Shown here piece after piece: positions 17,931-26,040 of a stretch of DNA of 64,000 nucleotides. Location: assembly GCA_964601275.1 (NCBI GenBank), contig CAZRMV010000007.1, positions 1-64,000 of the forward strand, read 5' to 3'. Source of the DNA: JAOZPE01 sp964601275 (GTDB taxonomy: Bacteria > Krumholzibacteriota > Krumholzibacteriia > JAJRXK01). Position numbers and translations under genes: made by a program. The notes beneath the pieces are model-generated. The model saw nothing but the letters and a program-made list of their open reading frames with translations. It did not search any database and had not been told where the DNA came from. The first letter of the stretch is position 1; every line of letters begins with the position of its first letter.

Positions 17931-18848
17931 TTGATAGGTGGCGCACAGTACGATGCTGAGCCAGCCCAGGTGCTCGAGGTCGTCGCGGAAGCGTGGGGCC
18001 AACGACGGCGCCACCTTCTCGACGTACTCGGGGGGAAGCACCCGCCGGGGGAAGAACCGCACGTCGCGCCAGCCGTGTTGCTTCAAGAGATCCTTGTAGT
18101 CGTCGGGGCGGACCCGGTTGGGGATCCCCGAGAAGGAGAAGGTGCGGTAGATCGGCGAGCGATAGCGATAGATGTTCAGGGGGTCGGCGCCGCGGATCCA
18201 GCGCGTGTGGGTCTGCAGGTCGATCTCGGCGATGAGCAACGCCCCAGGTTTCGCCAGGTGGCTGAGACCCCGGATCGCTTTCGGCACGTCTCCCAGGTGC
18301 TCGAAGACCGCGTGGCTCAGCAGGTAGTCCACGCTGTTCTCTTCCATCGACTCCAGACGGAGTTTCGGATCGTGGAGATAGGAAAGGCGCCCCGGGCGGG
18401 AAGCCTCGAAGTCCTCCAGCACAGCGGCGATCTCCTTCGGGTCGCGTCCGTTCTCCTGGGCGACCCACTGCGCGATGCCCCGGTGCAGCTTCTGGGGACT
18501 CCGCCCCAGGAGGGGGTGGATGTCCACCGCCCGGTAGTCCTGCAGTCCCCGCCCCAGGAGCACCAATCCGGTGCCCAGGTCGGGACCGGGCCCCAGCTCC
18601 AGGGCGGTTTGGCCCTCCAGGGTGGGGGGGCGCCGCAGGTAGCGCTTCGCGTGGTGCAGCCAGTTGTCCACCACCGACCGGGCGTAGCGGTAGGCCGACT
18701 CGGGATCCTTCAGGGGCCGGGGCCGGGGCGTGCGGTAGCCGCGCAGGCGGTGGCGCACGGAGTTGGCCGCGAGCAGGCCCAGCCCCACGGTCCAGTGGAC
18801 GCGGTTGCGTACGGGGGGAGCGGGGACGATCTCGATCTCTTCGGTCAT
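17916..18848 (-). CDS. class I SAM-dependent methyltransferase
   Basis: About 310 aa. The SAM-binding motif I is clear (LEGQTALELGPGPDLGTGLV), followed by an acidic motif II strand (YRAVDIHPLLG) and a post-motif (VDYLLSHAVFEHLGDVPKAI, then LAKPGALLIAEIDLQTH), the layout of Methyltransf_11/23 proteins. An N-terminal helix (LGLLAANSVRHRL) could be membrane-associated. The acceptor is unknown; the neighbouring polytopic membrane protein suggests a lipid or glycan. I chose the ATG 18846-18848 (MTEEIEIV); an upstream in-frame ATG at 18908 lacks a ribosome site and would crowd the divergent menG promoter region. Confidence 0.75.
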   Translation of the reverse strand: MTEEIEIVPAPPVRNRVHWTVGLGLLAANSVRHRLRGYRTPRPRPLKDPESAYRYARSVVDNWLHHAKRYLRRPPTLEGQTALELGPGPDLGTGLVLLGRGLQDYRAVDIHPLLGRSPQKLHRGIAQWVAQENGRDPKEIAAVLEDFEASRPGRLSYLHDPKLRLESMEENSVDYLLSHAVFEHLGDVPKAIRGLSHLAKPGALLIAEIDLQTHTRWIRGADPLNIYRYRSPIYRTFSFSGIPNRVRPDDYKDLLKQHGWRDVRFFPRRVLPPEYVEKVAPSLAPRFRDDLEHLGWLSIVLCATYQGEVE

Positions 18849-18966
18849 GGTGGTCCAATCGATCCCGGACACGAAGGGGTGGACGATGGGTGCTCGCGTG
18901 CGGGCCATCTTAGGCGACGCGATGGGGCTGGCGCCAGCGTCGGTCTTGGGCTATGCACAGAGCCTG

Positions 18967-19743
18967 ATGAAACCCATCGAGAATACCACGGGACAGGATC
19001 CCCGGCGCCACGACCAGGCCATCCGGGAGATGTTCGGGGGGATCGCCCGGGTCTACGACCGGATGAACGGGATCCTCAGCCTCGGGCGCGACGCGGCCTG
19101 GCGGCGGGATCTGGCCCGGGAGATCGACCCTTCGGCGAGGGACCTGCTGGACGTGTGCTGCGGGACCGGCGAACTCATCCTCACTGCGATCGACCAGGGC
19201 AAGGGGCAACGGCACGTCGCCGCCGATTTCTGCCTGCCCATGCTCCAGGCGGGGGTGCGCGACCACGACCTGGCCCGGCGCTGCCAGGTGGTGGCCGCCG
19301 ACACCCAGCGCCTGCCCCTGCCCGAGGCCTCCTTCGACGCGGTCATGGTGGGTTTCGGTCTGCGCAATCTCGGTCAGCTCGAGCGGGGACTGCGCGAACT
19401 GGCCCGGGTGCTCCGGCCGGGAGGACAGCTCCTGGTGCTCGAGTTCTTCCGTCCCTCGCGCTCGTGGTTCTCCGCCCCGGTCCGCTGGTACCTGGACCGG
19501 GTGGTTCCCGTGCTGGGGCGGATGTTCGGACGGGCGCCGACGGCCTACACCTACCTGCCCCGTTCGATGGGTCGCTTCGTGACCCCCGGGGAATTCGTCG
19601 AGGTCCTGCGGCGGTCCGGCTTTGCCGGAGAGGTCCTCGTCCGCCGGCAGACCCTGGGCATCGCCCACCTGGTGGTGGCGCGCCGGAGCGAGCTGCCGGG
19701 GCGCTCCGGGGGGCCTCGGATCTCCCCGGAACCCACGATTTGA
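18967..19743 (+). CDS. menG: demethylmenaquinone methyltransferase (MenG/UbiE)
   Basis: 258 aa, the family size. It methylates demethylmenaquinone to menaquinone using SAM. The UbiE/COQ5 signatures are present: FGGIARVYDRMNGILSLGRD near residue 25, the SAM site LLDVCCGTGELIL, AADFCLPML, the substrate block LPLPEASFDAVMVGFGLRN, and VLRPGGQLLVLEFFRPS. With mqnA and a UbiA prenyltransferase further along and no Men-pathway genes in view, it most likely acts last in the futalosine menaquinone route. The start is the ATG at 18967; the longer upstream frame overlaps the divergent methyltransferase and is not conserved-looking. The C-terminal ~20 residues are proline/glycine-rich and variable. Confidence 0.9.
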   Translation: MKPIENTTGQDPRRHDQAIREMFGGIARVYDRMNGILSLGRDAAWRRDLAREIDPSARDLLDVCCGTGELILTAIDQGKGQRHVAADFCLPMLQAGVRDHDLARRCQVVAADTQRLPLPEASFDAVMVGFGLRNLGQLERGLRELARVLRPGGQLLVLEFFRPSRSWFSAPVRWYLDRVVPVLGRMFGRAPTAYTYLPRSMGRFVTPGEFVEVLRRSGFAGEVLVRRQTLGIAHLVVARRSELPGRSGGPRISPEPTI

Positions 19744-19909
19744 CAATCAGTTGGATTTTTTCCGGGGGCGAGCGGGAACAGCCGCGGTGGAGAATCGTAA
19801 CTTCCTGCGTATCCTGTTTGCGCCGAACGCGCCTTCGTTCCGGTCGCACCTGCTCCGGCCTGGCGCCCCGGTCGTTCCATTCCCTCCCTGCTTCAAGGAG
19901 ATCGTATCC

Positions 19910-20461
19910 ATGCGTGCATCCCGCCGGTTGATTCTCTCCCTCATCCTCGCCGTGTTCACCCTCTCGGCCTCTGTGGCGATGGCCTGTGACAAGGGGAAGG
20001 CTGCGGCCGCGACCCAGTCCGCGTGTTGCCAGAAGGCCGCCGCCAAGACCGCTTCGGCGAAGGATGGAGCGAAATGCCCCCATGCCGCGGCGAAGACCGC
20101 CTGTATCGGCAAGACGGCCGATCTGAGCATCGAGAGCCGACGGGTCTCGCCCAACGAGTTGGTCGTGGAGTACCTCGGAAACGACGCGTCGAGCGTGGCC
20201 GAACTGACCCAGGCGGCCCAGGGCCCGGTCGATGCCTTCGGGTGCCCCCTGGTCCGGAGGATGGACCGGAACGAGAACTGCCAGGTCGAGATGAAGGCCA
20301 TCGAGCGCGGGGTGCGTTTCACCGTCACCAGCGACGATGCGAAGCTGCTGGATACCTTCGCCGCCACCTACGAGGAAATCACCGCTGCCGAAGCCACCCC
20401 GTCGGGCGCTTCGGCCCCCGCGCTCTCGGCTCCCACCCCGGAGAACGCCCAGGGACGCTGA
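19910..20461 (+). CDS. exported cysteine-rich protein of unknown function
   Basis: 183 aa. A typical signal peptide (positively charged start, then LILSLILAVFTLSASVAMA) ends at about residue 25. The mature N-terminus is short and rich in Ala/Lys and Cys (MACDKGK, SACCQKAAAK, KCPHAAAK, TACIGK), which could bind a metal ion. After it is a ~90-residue acidic domain and an Ala/Pro/Ser tail. I do not recognise the family. AAGGAG lies 9 bases before the ATG. It follows menG by 166 bases and is followed by a strong hairpin. Confidence 0.7.
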   Translation: MRASRRLILSLILAVFTLSASVAMACDKGKAAAATQSACCQKAAAKTASAKDGAKCPHAAAKTACIGKTADLSIESRRVSPNELVVEYLGNDASSVAELTQAAQGPVDAFGCPLVRRMDRNENCQVEMKAIERGVRFTVTSDDAKLLDTFAATYEEITAAEATPSGASAPALSAPTPENAQGR

Positions 20462-20491
20462 TCGGCCCCGACACCGTGTGGGACGCCCGCT

Positions 20492-20519
20492 GCCGCCCGG
20501 TTGCCCTGCTCCGGGCGGC
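20492..20519 (+). terminator. 9-bp GC hairpin after the cysteine-rich protein gene
   Basis: GCCGCCCGG (20492-20500) pairs perfectly with CCGGGCGGC (20511-20519) across a 10-base loop, 31 bases after the stop codon. There is no T-run after it, so an intrinsic terminator of the classical kind is uncertain; it may be a weak terminator or an mRNA 3-prime stabiliser. Confidence 0.4.
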
Positions 20520-20594
20520 GCACCCCCTGGTCCTTGAGGCACCGGATGTGGTATCATTGCCCATCCGGTGACCTCACCTCACACGGCAAGAAGA

Positions 20595-21464
20595 ATGCTC
20601 CCTTCCGCTCGAGGCGGTCTCGCGCCGCCGCTCCATTTCTGGGTTCTCGTGCTGTTCTGCCTGACCGGCGTGGCGGCGACGTCTGCGAGCTCCACCCGGG
20701 CCGCCGAAGCGGCGGCTCCACGTTGGTGGGCGTATGCCGCGGCGGGTCCGGCACATCTCTCCGATCTCCCACCGGGCGCTTCCCTGGCCGTGCTGGGCAT
20801 CCGATCGGGGGTTTCGTTGCCCGGCCGATGGGGTCTGTCCGCGCGCCTGCGGATGGATGCGCCGCTCTTGAACGATGTCGGATCGGCCTTGAGCATGCGT
20901 CTGGATGGAGGCCACGCCGATTTCGGCCTGACCCTGCGAATGGCTCCGTCGGTGCTTCCCGTGGGTCTCGAGTACCATCACCTCGCGGGCAACGCCACCT
21001 CATCGCTCGGTCTTCTCTTTCCGGAGGGCGGTGCAGGCTATCTCTTCGAAAGCGGGGCGTCCCACTTCTTCGACCTGTCCCAGCGCGGAAGGCACCACCG
21101 GTTGCGGCTGGGCTACGGCAGCATGGGCCTGGATGCCAATCTCGCTCCGACCCTGCTTGGTCTCCACGGCTTCCTGCCCAGCCACCGCGGCGCGGTGGGC
21201 CCCTTCGCCACCCTGACCGCCGAGCGTCTGCGCCTGGGGGGCTTCGTGGGGAGGGCGGGGGTGCTGGTGATGTTCCACACCGGCGCGCACCAGGTGGCTC
21301 GGGGCAACTATCTGGCCTGGGGCGCCACCATGCACCGGGCGCTGAGCCGCCGTCTCATCCTGGGGGCCAGCTACATGGGAGGGAATTCCTCCCTGCCCGG
21401 TCATCGTCCGCCCTCGATGGTCAGCCTCTACCTGCGCCTGCGCTTCAGCCGGCATCCGCGCTGA
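20595..21464 (+). CDS. predicted outer-membrane beta-barrel protein
   Basis: 289 aa. A signal peptide (LHFWVLVLFCLTGVAATSAS) precedes a mature region made of alternating short amphipathic strands, for example WGLSARLRMDAPLL, HADFGLTLRMAP, HRLRLGYGSMGLDANL, RLRLGGFVGRAGVLVMF, RLILGASYMGG and MVSLYLRLRFS. The protein ends in arginine/proline just after a C-terminal strand with aromatic and hydrophobic alternation, as barrels often do. No family is recognised. A GTG at 20568 would add nine residues. It is followed by another, larger barrel protein in the same direction. Confidence 0.6.
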   Translation: MLPSARGGLAPPLHFWVLVLFCLTGVAATSASSTRAAEAAAPRWWAYAAAGPAHLSDLPPGASLAVLGIRSGVSLPGRWGLSARLRMDAPLLNDVGSALSMRLDGGHADFGLTLRMAPSVLPVGLEYHHLAGNATSSLGLLFPEGGAGYLFESGASHFFDLSQRGRHHRLRLGYGSMGLDANLAPTLLGLHGFLPSHRGAVGPFATLTAERLRLGGFVGRAGVLVMFHTGAHQVARGNYLAWGATMHRALSRRLILGASYMGGNSSLPGHRPPSMVSLYLRLRFSRHPR

Positions 21465-21495
21465 CGCGCGAAGGCGCCGCATCCGGGTGGGCTTG

Positions 21496-21531
21496 CCGCC
21501 GGGCCCGGGGCGCCGTCCCGGAGCCCGGCGG
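21496..21531 (+). terminator. very strong GC hairpin between two outer-membrane protein genes
   Basis: CCGCCGGGC (21496-21504) pairs with GCCCGGCGG (21523-21531). Inside it CCGGG (21505-21509) pairs with CCCGG (21517-21521) with a single unpaired A. It starts 32 bases after the stop of the first barrel gene and ends 57 bases before the next start. There is no U-tract. It could terminate, pause or separate expression of the two genes. Confidence 0.45.
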
Positions 21532-21588
21532 GTCCCGCCGATCCCGCAGACATTGACTCCCACCGTGGTCCACCGCATCCTGCGTGGT

Positions 21589-22830
21589 ATGAGGGTCCGT
21601 CTCTTCTCCGCGGCGCTGGGGTGCGTCGTTCTGCTGCTGATTCCGCGGGGAGCGGTGGCGGTGACGTCCCTCCCGGGGCAACAAGCGGTGACGGCGCCTG
21701 AAGGAGCGCGGCGTGCCCAAGCGATGACCCCGCCGCCGCGGGCGGAATTCCAGCCCGGACAGGGTGCATGGCGACTCGAGTTCGGTCCCCTGCTGGGCTT
21801 CTACGATTTCGATCCGCTGACCCGTTTCGAGGACGCTCCACTGTTCGGGGCCCGCTTGTCCGCCGGGCGCAGCCGCTGGTTCCGGATCGAAGGGGAGTTC
21901 ACCGAGGTCTACACCAACCGGGAGATCACCCACCACTCGGCGCGGCAGATGACCGTCGCGCTGCACGGAAGACTTCGCTGGCCCCATAGAAGATGGGATC
22001 CCTCCCTGCTCCTGGGATTGGCCTTCGTCGGGCTGGACGACAGCGAAGACATCGACAGTTTCGGTGAGGCCTGGGATCTGGGAGTGGGCCTGGGATACCG
22101 GCTTGGCGCCCACTGGACCCTCCGGGGCGAGTGGCTCCTGCGCAGCCAGCGCTTCTCCGTGTTCGATCCCAACCTCTCGCCGGACCGCCAGGACAACGAC
22201 ACGGTGGGCACCTGGGCTCGCTCCTGGCTGATCGGGGCGCACTACGCCTTTTCGCCGCCGCGGGGGGTGGGCTCGAATGCCGCCGCGGCCAGGTCCAACG
22301 CCGCCACGGCCGGCTCGGTCGCCGAAAAGCCCCCGGGCCATGCCCTCCACGTGGGATTCCACGCCGGCAACTGGGATTTCAATGACGCCTTCCGCTTTGA
22401 GAACGAGGTGCTCTACGGGCTGAGCGCGGGGGCGTGGATCGTTCCCGGGTTCTCGCTGGAGCTCGACCTGCAGCGCGTGGACACCCGCAGCAAGCGCGAC
22501 GGCGAGGACGCCCAGCTCACCTTCGTGAATCTGCACGGTCGCTACCGCTGGCGTCCCGAGCACCTCTTCGCACCGGGGCTGGTGGTGGGAGTGTCGTTCA
22601 TGACCGCCGACAACCAGTTCAGCGCCAACTCGATCACCGAGGGATTCGATCTGGGTCCCAGCCTGCAATGGCAACTGGGCCGGCGGGTCCGGATGATCGC
22701 CGACCTGCTCTTTCGCTATACTTCGGTGCGCGTGGCCGTCGACCCGGCCGATGGCCGTACTTCGCCGGGAACGACCATCGAGTACGTCTGGAGCCGCGGC
22801 GGCCGACTGGGGGTGGACTTTGCGTTCTAG
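21589..22830 (+). CDS. outer-membrane protein with two tandem barrel repeats
   Basis: 413 aa. The signal peptide is RVRLFSAALGCVVLLLIP...AVA. The mature protein contains two alignable OmpA-like or omp_b-brl-type barrel units, about 58-230 and 255-413. Unit 1 starts WRLEFGPLLGFYDFDPLTRF and unit 2 starts HVGFHAGNWDFNDAFRFEN. Each continues with G..(A/L)SAG.....(F/L)E.(E/D)....YTN/DTR, a GRLRWP/GRYRWR strand, a (L)LGLAFVG/VVGVSFMT strand, then WDLGVGLGYRL/FDLGPSLQWQL. A low-complexity Ala/Asn linker (NAAAARSNAATAG) joins them. The protein ends in a terminal strand with Phe (RLGVDFAF), the usual Bam signal. Function unknown; passive structural or pore role is a guess. Confidence 0.7.
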   Translation: MRVRLFSAALGCVVLLLIPRGAVAVTSLPGQQAVTAPEGARRAQAMTPPPRAEFQPGQGAWRLEFGPLLGFYDFDPLTRFEDAPLFGARLSAGRSRWFRIEGEFTEVYTNREITHHSARQMTVALHGRLRWPHRRWDPSLLLGLAFVGLDDSEDIDSFGEAWDLGVGLGYRLGAHWTLRGEWLLRSQRFSVFDPNLSPDRQDNDTVGTWARSWLIGAHYAFSPPRGVGSNAAAARSNAATAGSVAEKPPGHALHVGFHAGNWDFNDAFRFENEVLYGLSAGAWIVPGFSLELDLQRVDTRSKRDGEDAQLTFVNLHGRYRWRPEHLFAPGLVVGVSFMTADNQFSANSITEGFDLGPSLQWQLGRRVRMIADLLFRYTSVRVAVDPADGRTSPGTTIEYVWSRGGRLGVDFAF

Positions 22831-24025
22831 GGCCGGATTCCACGGGTGGAGGGCGGCGCGAGCGACCCCGTTCCTGGTCGCCCTGATCCTGTTGGGCGGA
22901 TGCCGCGAACTGGCGCTACCCACCCGGGAAGATCCGGCGATGATCCTGGCCCGCGGCGTGGTGTTGACCGACACGGGGGCGCCGGTGGAGGGCGCGCTGG
23001 TCCGGGTCAGCCATTTCCAGCCGAAGGTCCACACCGACGATTTCAGGGCCACCGTGGTCACCGACGCCGAAGGCAGGTTCGAACTGTGGGTGCCCAATCT
23101 CCCCCTGACGGTGGAGATCGACCCCCGCGGGAATCTTCCCTCCCGGACCGAGACGAACTTCCTCTTTCCCGCCGGCGAGATCTTTCCCTTCACCCTCACC
23201 GGAATCGAAGTCGCCGGCCGGCTGCTTTCCGTCGACCGTTCCGGCTTCATCGACGGCCTGGCCGTGGAGTTCTCCACGAATGTCCGCCGGCTCGATGGGC
23301 AGGAGGAGCGAACCCGATCGAACGGAATCCTCGACGACCTGGGACGGTTCACCGTCCTGCTCCCCCAGATGGGAGCGTACCGGGTGCGGCTCCGCAACTG
23401 CTGTGACCCGTGGATCGATGTCGGCTGGCCGGACAGCGTGCTGGTGGCTTCCCGCGACTCGATCTTCCTGGAGAACCCGGTGGTCTTCTACCAGGTCGAA
23501 TTGTCCCTGGGAGGAGCGCCGTTGCCCCTCGGCGAGAGCAGCCATCTCTGGCTGAAGACGAGATTCCAGGGAAGCTACGACAACGAGATCCGCATGACCG
23601 CGAAAGGAGACGGCGAGCAGAGGATCTTCCAGCTGGCCGGGGTCCGGGGCGCGAACACCCTGGAAATCTCTCCGGAGGACGATGCGTCCGCGGTCATTCC
23701 CCAGGCGTATCCTCTCCCCTCCCTGGGCGGCGGCGAATTCCTGGCCCTGGAGCTGGGCCTCTACCGTCTCGCCATCCGGGTGGTCGATCCCCTGGGGAAC
23801 CCGGTTCCGGGCGCCAGGATCACGATCCGCGGCGACACCTTGGACGATTCGTCGAAGAAGATCGTCGACATCGACGGCTGGTGCCTCTACCGGGCCAACC
23901 CCGGCGGATTCCGGATCGTCTGTAGCGAGGGCGGGTACTACACCACGATCCGGAACGTACAGATCACCGGAGACACCGAGATGAACCTCGTGCTCACGCC
24001 CCTGCCTGCGCCGGGCGCTCCCTAG
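22820..24025 (+). CDS. lipoprotein with carboxypeptidase-regulatory-like (Ig-fold) domains
   Basis: About 401 aa. The N-terminus is a lipoprotein signal (TPFLVALILLGGC), with lipidation expected at the Cys of LGGC. The mature part has repeated CarboxypepD_reg/Big-like modules: ILARGVVLTDTGAPVEGALV...FRATVVTDAEGRFELWVPN, a middle unit, and LYRLAIRVVDPLGNPVPGAR...DIDGWCLYRAN. Such modules are surface-exposed beta sandwiches that often bind ligands or act as spacers. The frame overlaps the preceding barrel gene: the best start is a TTG at 22820, 11 bases before that gene ends, which suggests translational coupling and a joint surface complex. The start is uncertain because no ATG or GTG precedes the lipobox within the needed distance. 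Confidence 0.65.
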   Translation: MRSRAGFHGWRAARATPFLVALILLGGCRELALPTREDPAMILARGVVLTDTGAPVEGALVRVSHFQPKVHTDDFRATVVTDAEGRFELWVPNLPLTVEIDPRGNLPSRTETNFLFPAGEIFPFTLTGIEVAGRLLSVDRSGFIDGLAVEFSTNVRRLDGQEERTRSNGILDDLGRFTVLLPQMGAYRVRLRNCCDPWIDVGWPDSVLVASRDSIFLENPVVFYQVELSLGGAPLPLGESSHLWLKTRFQGSYDNEIRMTAKGDGEQRIFQLAGVRGANTLEISPEDDASAVIPQAYPLPSLGGGEFLALELGLYRLAIRVVDPLGNPVPGARITIRGDTLDDSSKKIVDIDGWCLYRANPGGFRIVCSEGGYYTTIRNVQITGDTEMNLVLTPLPAPGAP

Positions 24026-25851
24026 CGCGCCAGCACCATCGGCCGCGACTGGCGGGTGCCGTTCTCCTCGGTGAGCACCATGCGGTACACCCCCGAGGAC
24101 ACCGCGCGTCCGGCGTCATCCAACCCGTTCCACACCATCTGGTGCTCTCCGGCCGAAAGACCGGCGTCGAGCAGTCGGCGCACCCGCCGTCCCCGGCTGT
24201 CGATGATCTCCAACCGGACGCGCCCGGGCCGGTCCAGGGTGAAGCGCAGCGTGGTGCGCGGGTTGAAGGGATTGGGCGCGTTGGGCAGCAGCCGGGTGCC
24301 GCGGGCCAGGACGGGCGGCGCCGGAGTGGCCGCGTTCAACGCGAAGTCTCCCACCCGCGGTGCGTGGTCGCTGGCGTCGGTGGTGTCGTTGGGGTTGAGG
24401 CCGTAGGCGCTCAGGGTCGACGAGCTCATCGTCCGGGTATCGAGGACATAACCGCTGGCCAGGTGGATCACGCTGGAGGTGTAGAAGAGGTAATCGAGCA
24501 TTCCCGGGTAGAAGCTGCTGGTGTCCCGGTTCCAGGTGTAGACCACCCTGGCGTCGGGGTGGCGGGCCAGCGAATAGCTCAGATCGCCGCTTCCCCAGTC
24601 CGGCGCGAAGGGGCTTCCGTAGGTGCCCTGGTCCTGGATGTTTCCGGTCACCACCGTGTCCAGTTGCTGCCGCCAGCCCACCAGGTTGAAGTCGCCGGCC
24701 ATGACCACCGGCGTACCGGGAGCGAGGTCGAGGGTTCCTCCCGGCGTCATCGCGTCCCGCAGGAAGGCCACCGTGGCATCGGCTTGACGCTGGCGGTTGT
24801 TGTCGGCGGTGCAGCAACTCCAGTGGTGGGCGATGATCAACAGGTCGGTGTCCCAGACCGGCCTCGGATCGAGCAAGGCCGCGGTGATCCGGTCTCCCGG
24901 GGATACTTCCCAGGAGGAAAGGATGGGAAAGCGGGTCACGATCACGTTTCCACTGTCCAGCTTCACCGCGTTCCAGGTCTCTCCCGGCCCGCTGGGCAGA
25001 TAGCCTTCCACCACTTGCTGCACGTCCGCCGCGGTATGGCTCCATACCTCGCAGATCACCCACACCTGGGCGTTGATGGTGGAGAAGATCCGTTGCAACG
25101 CGGCCTGGTGGGTGCTGTTGGTGTCGAAGAGCCCGTCTCCCTGGATGTTGTAGCTGGCCACCCGCACCTGCCCGGTCCCTTGCATGTCCAGCGGAGTGCT
25201 GGCGATGGGGAAACTGGAGCCATCGAAGGTGTAGCTGATGCTGCCGCTGTCGGGAAGGCGGTCGCCCCCGCCGGAGGCATCCTCGAGGATCAACCGGAAG
25301 GAATTGCCGGGGAACAATGCCTTCCCCGAGGCGGGCACCGCGCTGCGGCTGAGGGCCACCTCGAACTCGGTCGCGCTGACCGTCGGAGCGATGATCAGCC
25401 CGATGTCGGCGTGACCGATGCTCTTGGCCGAAGGGGTGTAGAAGGTCCCGCTCCGCTGACCCAGATCCCACACCAGGTCCGCCCCGATGCCGCCGATGGA
25501 AAGGCCGGTGCCCGCGTTCATGTCGGTGTCCAGGTACAGGGTGATGTCCTGCTGCTCGTCCGGCTGGACCTCCGCCGTGGTGTCCAGGCGCAGGAAGAGC
25601 CAATCCTGGTCGTGGGCGATGGACAGGTTGCGGAAGTCGATCCCGCTGCCGCCGCCGTCTCCGGCCGGATCGGTCGCGGTCTGGGCCGCGGCGGTCCAAT
25701 CTCCGACGTTCCCGTCCAGGGTGATCTCGACGCCCCCGGCCCGGGCCGGCGGCGCAAAGCCCGTGAGGACTCCAAGGAGGAAGATGGGGATGAGAGCCAG
25801 GAGGGTCGAGAGGGTCGGGGGCGGAGTCGTACCACGGGTGGGAGCGGTCAT
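24022..25851 (-). CDS. secreted endonuclease/exonuclease/phosphatase-family protein with FlgD-like C-terminus
   Basis: 609 aa. A signal peptide (LSTLLALIPIFLLGVLTGFAPPARA) is followed by a DOMON/CBM9-like sandwich (about 40-215: EITLDGNVGDWT, DQDWLFLRLDTTAE). The EEP domain (about 230-520) has VRVASYNIQGDG, VWVICEVWS (usual catalytic Glu position), HHWSCC, VVMAGDFNLVG and DASDHAPRV, matching the DNase I-like order N, E, H, DxN, DH. The C-terminal ~85 residues are an FlgD-Ig/type IX-like sorting module (NAPNPFNPRTTLRFTLDRPG ... GVYRMVLT). It probably hydrolyses extracellular nucleic acid or another phosphodiester. The stop overlaps the convergent lipoprotein gene by 4 bases. Confidence 0.85.
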   Translation of the reverse strand: MTAPTRGTTPPPTLSTLLALIPIFLLGVLTGFAPPARAGGVEITLDGNVGDWTAAAQTATDPAGDGGGSGIDFRNLSIAHDQDWLFLRLDTTAEVQPDEQQDITLYLDTDMNAGTGLSIGGIGADLVWDLGQRSGTFYTPSAKSIGHADIGLIIAPTVSATEFEVALSRSAVPASGKALFPGNSFRLILEDASGGGDRLPDSGSISYTFDGSSFPIASTPLDMQGTGQVRVASYNIQGDGLFDTNSTHQAALQRIFSTINAQVWVICEVWSHTAADVQQVVEGYLPSGPGETWNAVKLDSGNVIVTRFPILSSWEVSPGDRITAALLDPRPVWDTDLLIIAHHWSCCTADNNRQRQADATVAFLRDAMTPGGTLDLAPGTPVVMAGDFNLVGWRQQLDTVVTGNIQDQGTYGSPFAPDWGSGDLSYSLARHPDARVVYTWNRDTSSFYPGMLDYLFYTSSVIHLASGYVLDTRTMSSSTLSAYGLNPNDTTDASDHAPRVGDFALNAATPAPPVLARGTRLLPNAPNPFNPRTTLRFTLDRPGRVRLEIIDSRGRRVRRLLDAGLSAGEHQMVWNGLDDAGRAVSSGVYRMVLTEENGTRQSRPMVLAR

Positions 25852-25962
25852 GGGAGCCCTTTCTCTATCGGATGCAGGTGCCAAGGGGAAAGCCCAACAG
25901 GGAACAGCCATCAGAATAGCACATCCTGGCGGGTCGGTGCGAGAGGGGGTGGCCGGGATTTC

Positions 25963-25991
25963 TTGCCCGCTCCCCGGGTGGCGCCTACCGT
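25963..25991 (+). promoter_or_regulatory. candidate sigma-70 promoter of the haem operon
   Basis: TTGCCC (25963-25968), a 17-base spacer and TACCGT (25986-25991) lie 50 bases upstream of hemE and are the best match in the divergent gap between the nuclease gene and hemE. The -10 box is weak, so this is tentative. Confidence 0.35.
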
Positions 25992-26040
25992 TGGGTGCGT
26001 TCTCCCGTGCTCTCTGTCGATTCTCTCCGGAAGGCCTCGT

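Noticed and set aside
19740..19768. TTGACA at the end of menG as a promoter for the cysteine-rich protein
   Set aside because: The 17-base spacer leads to CGGGGG; no usable -10.
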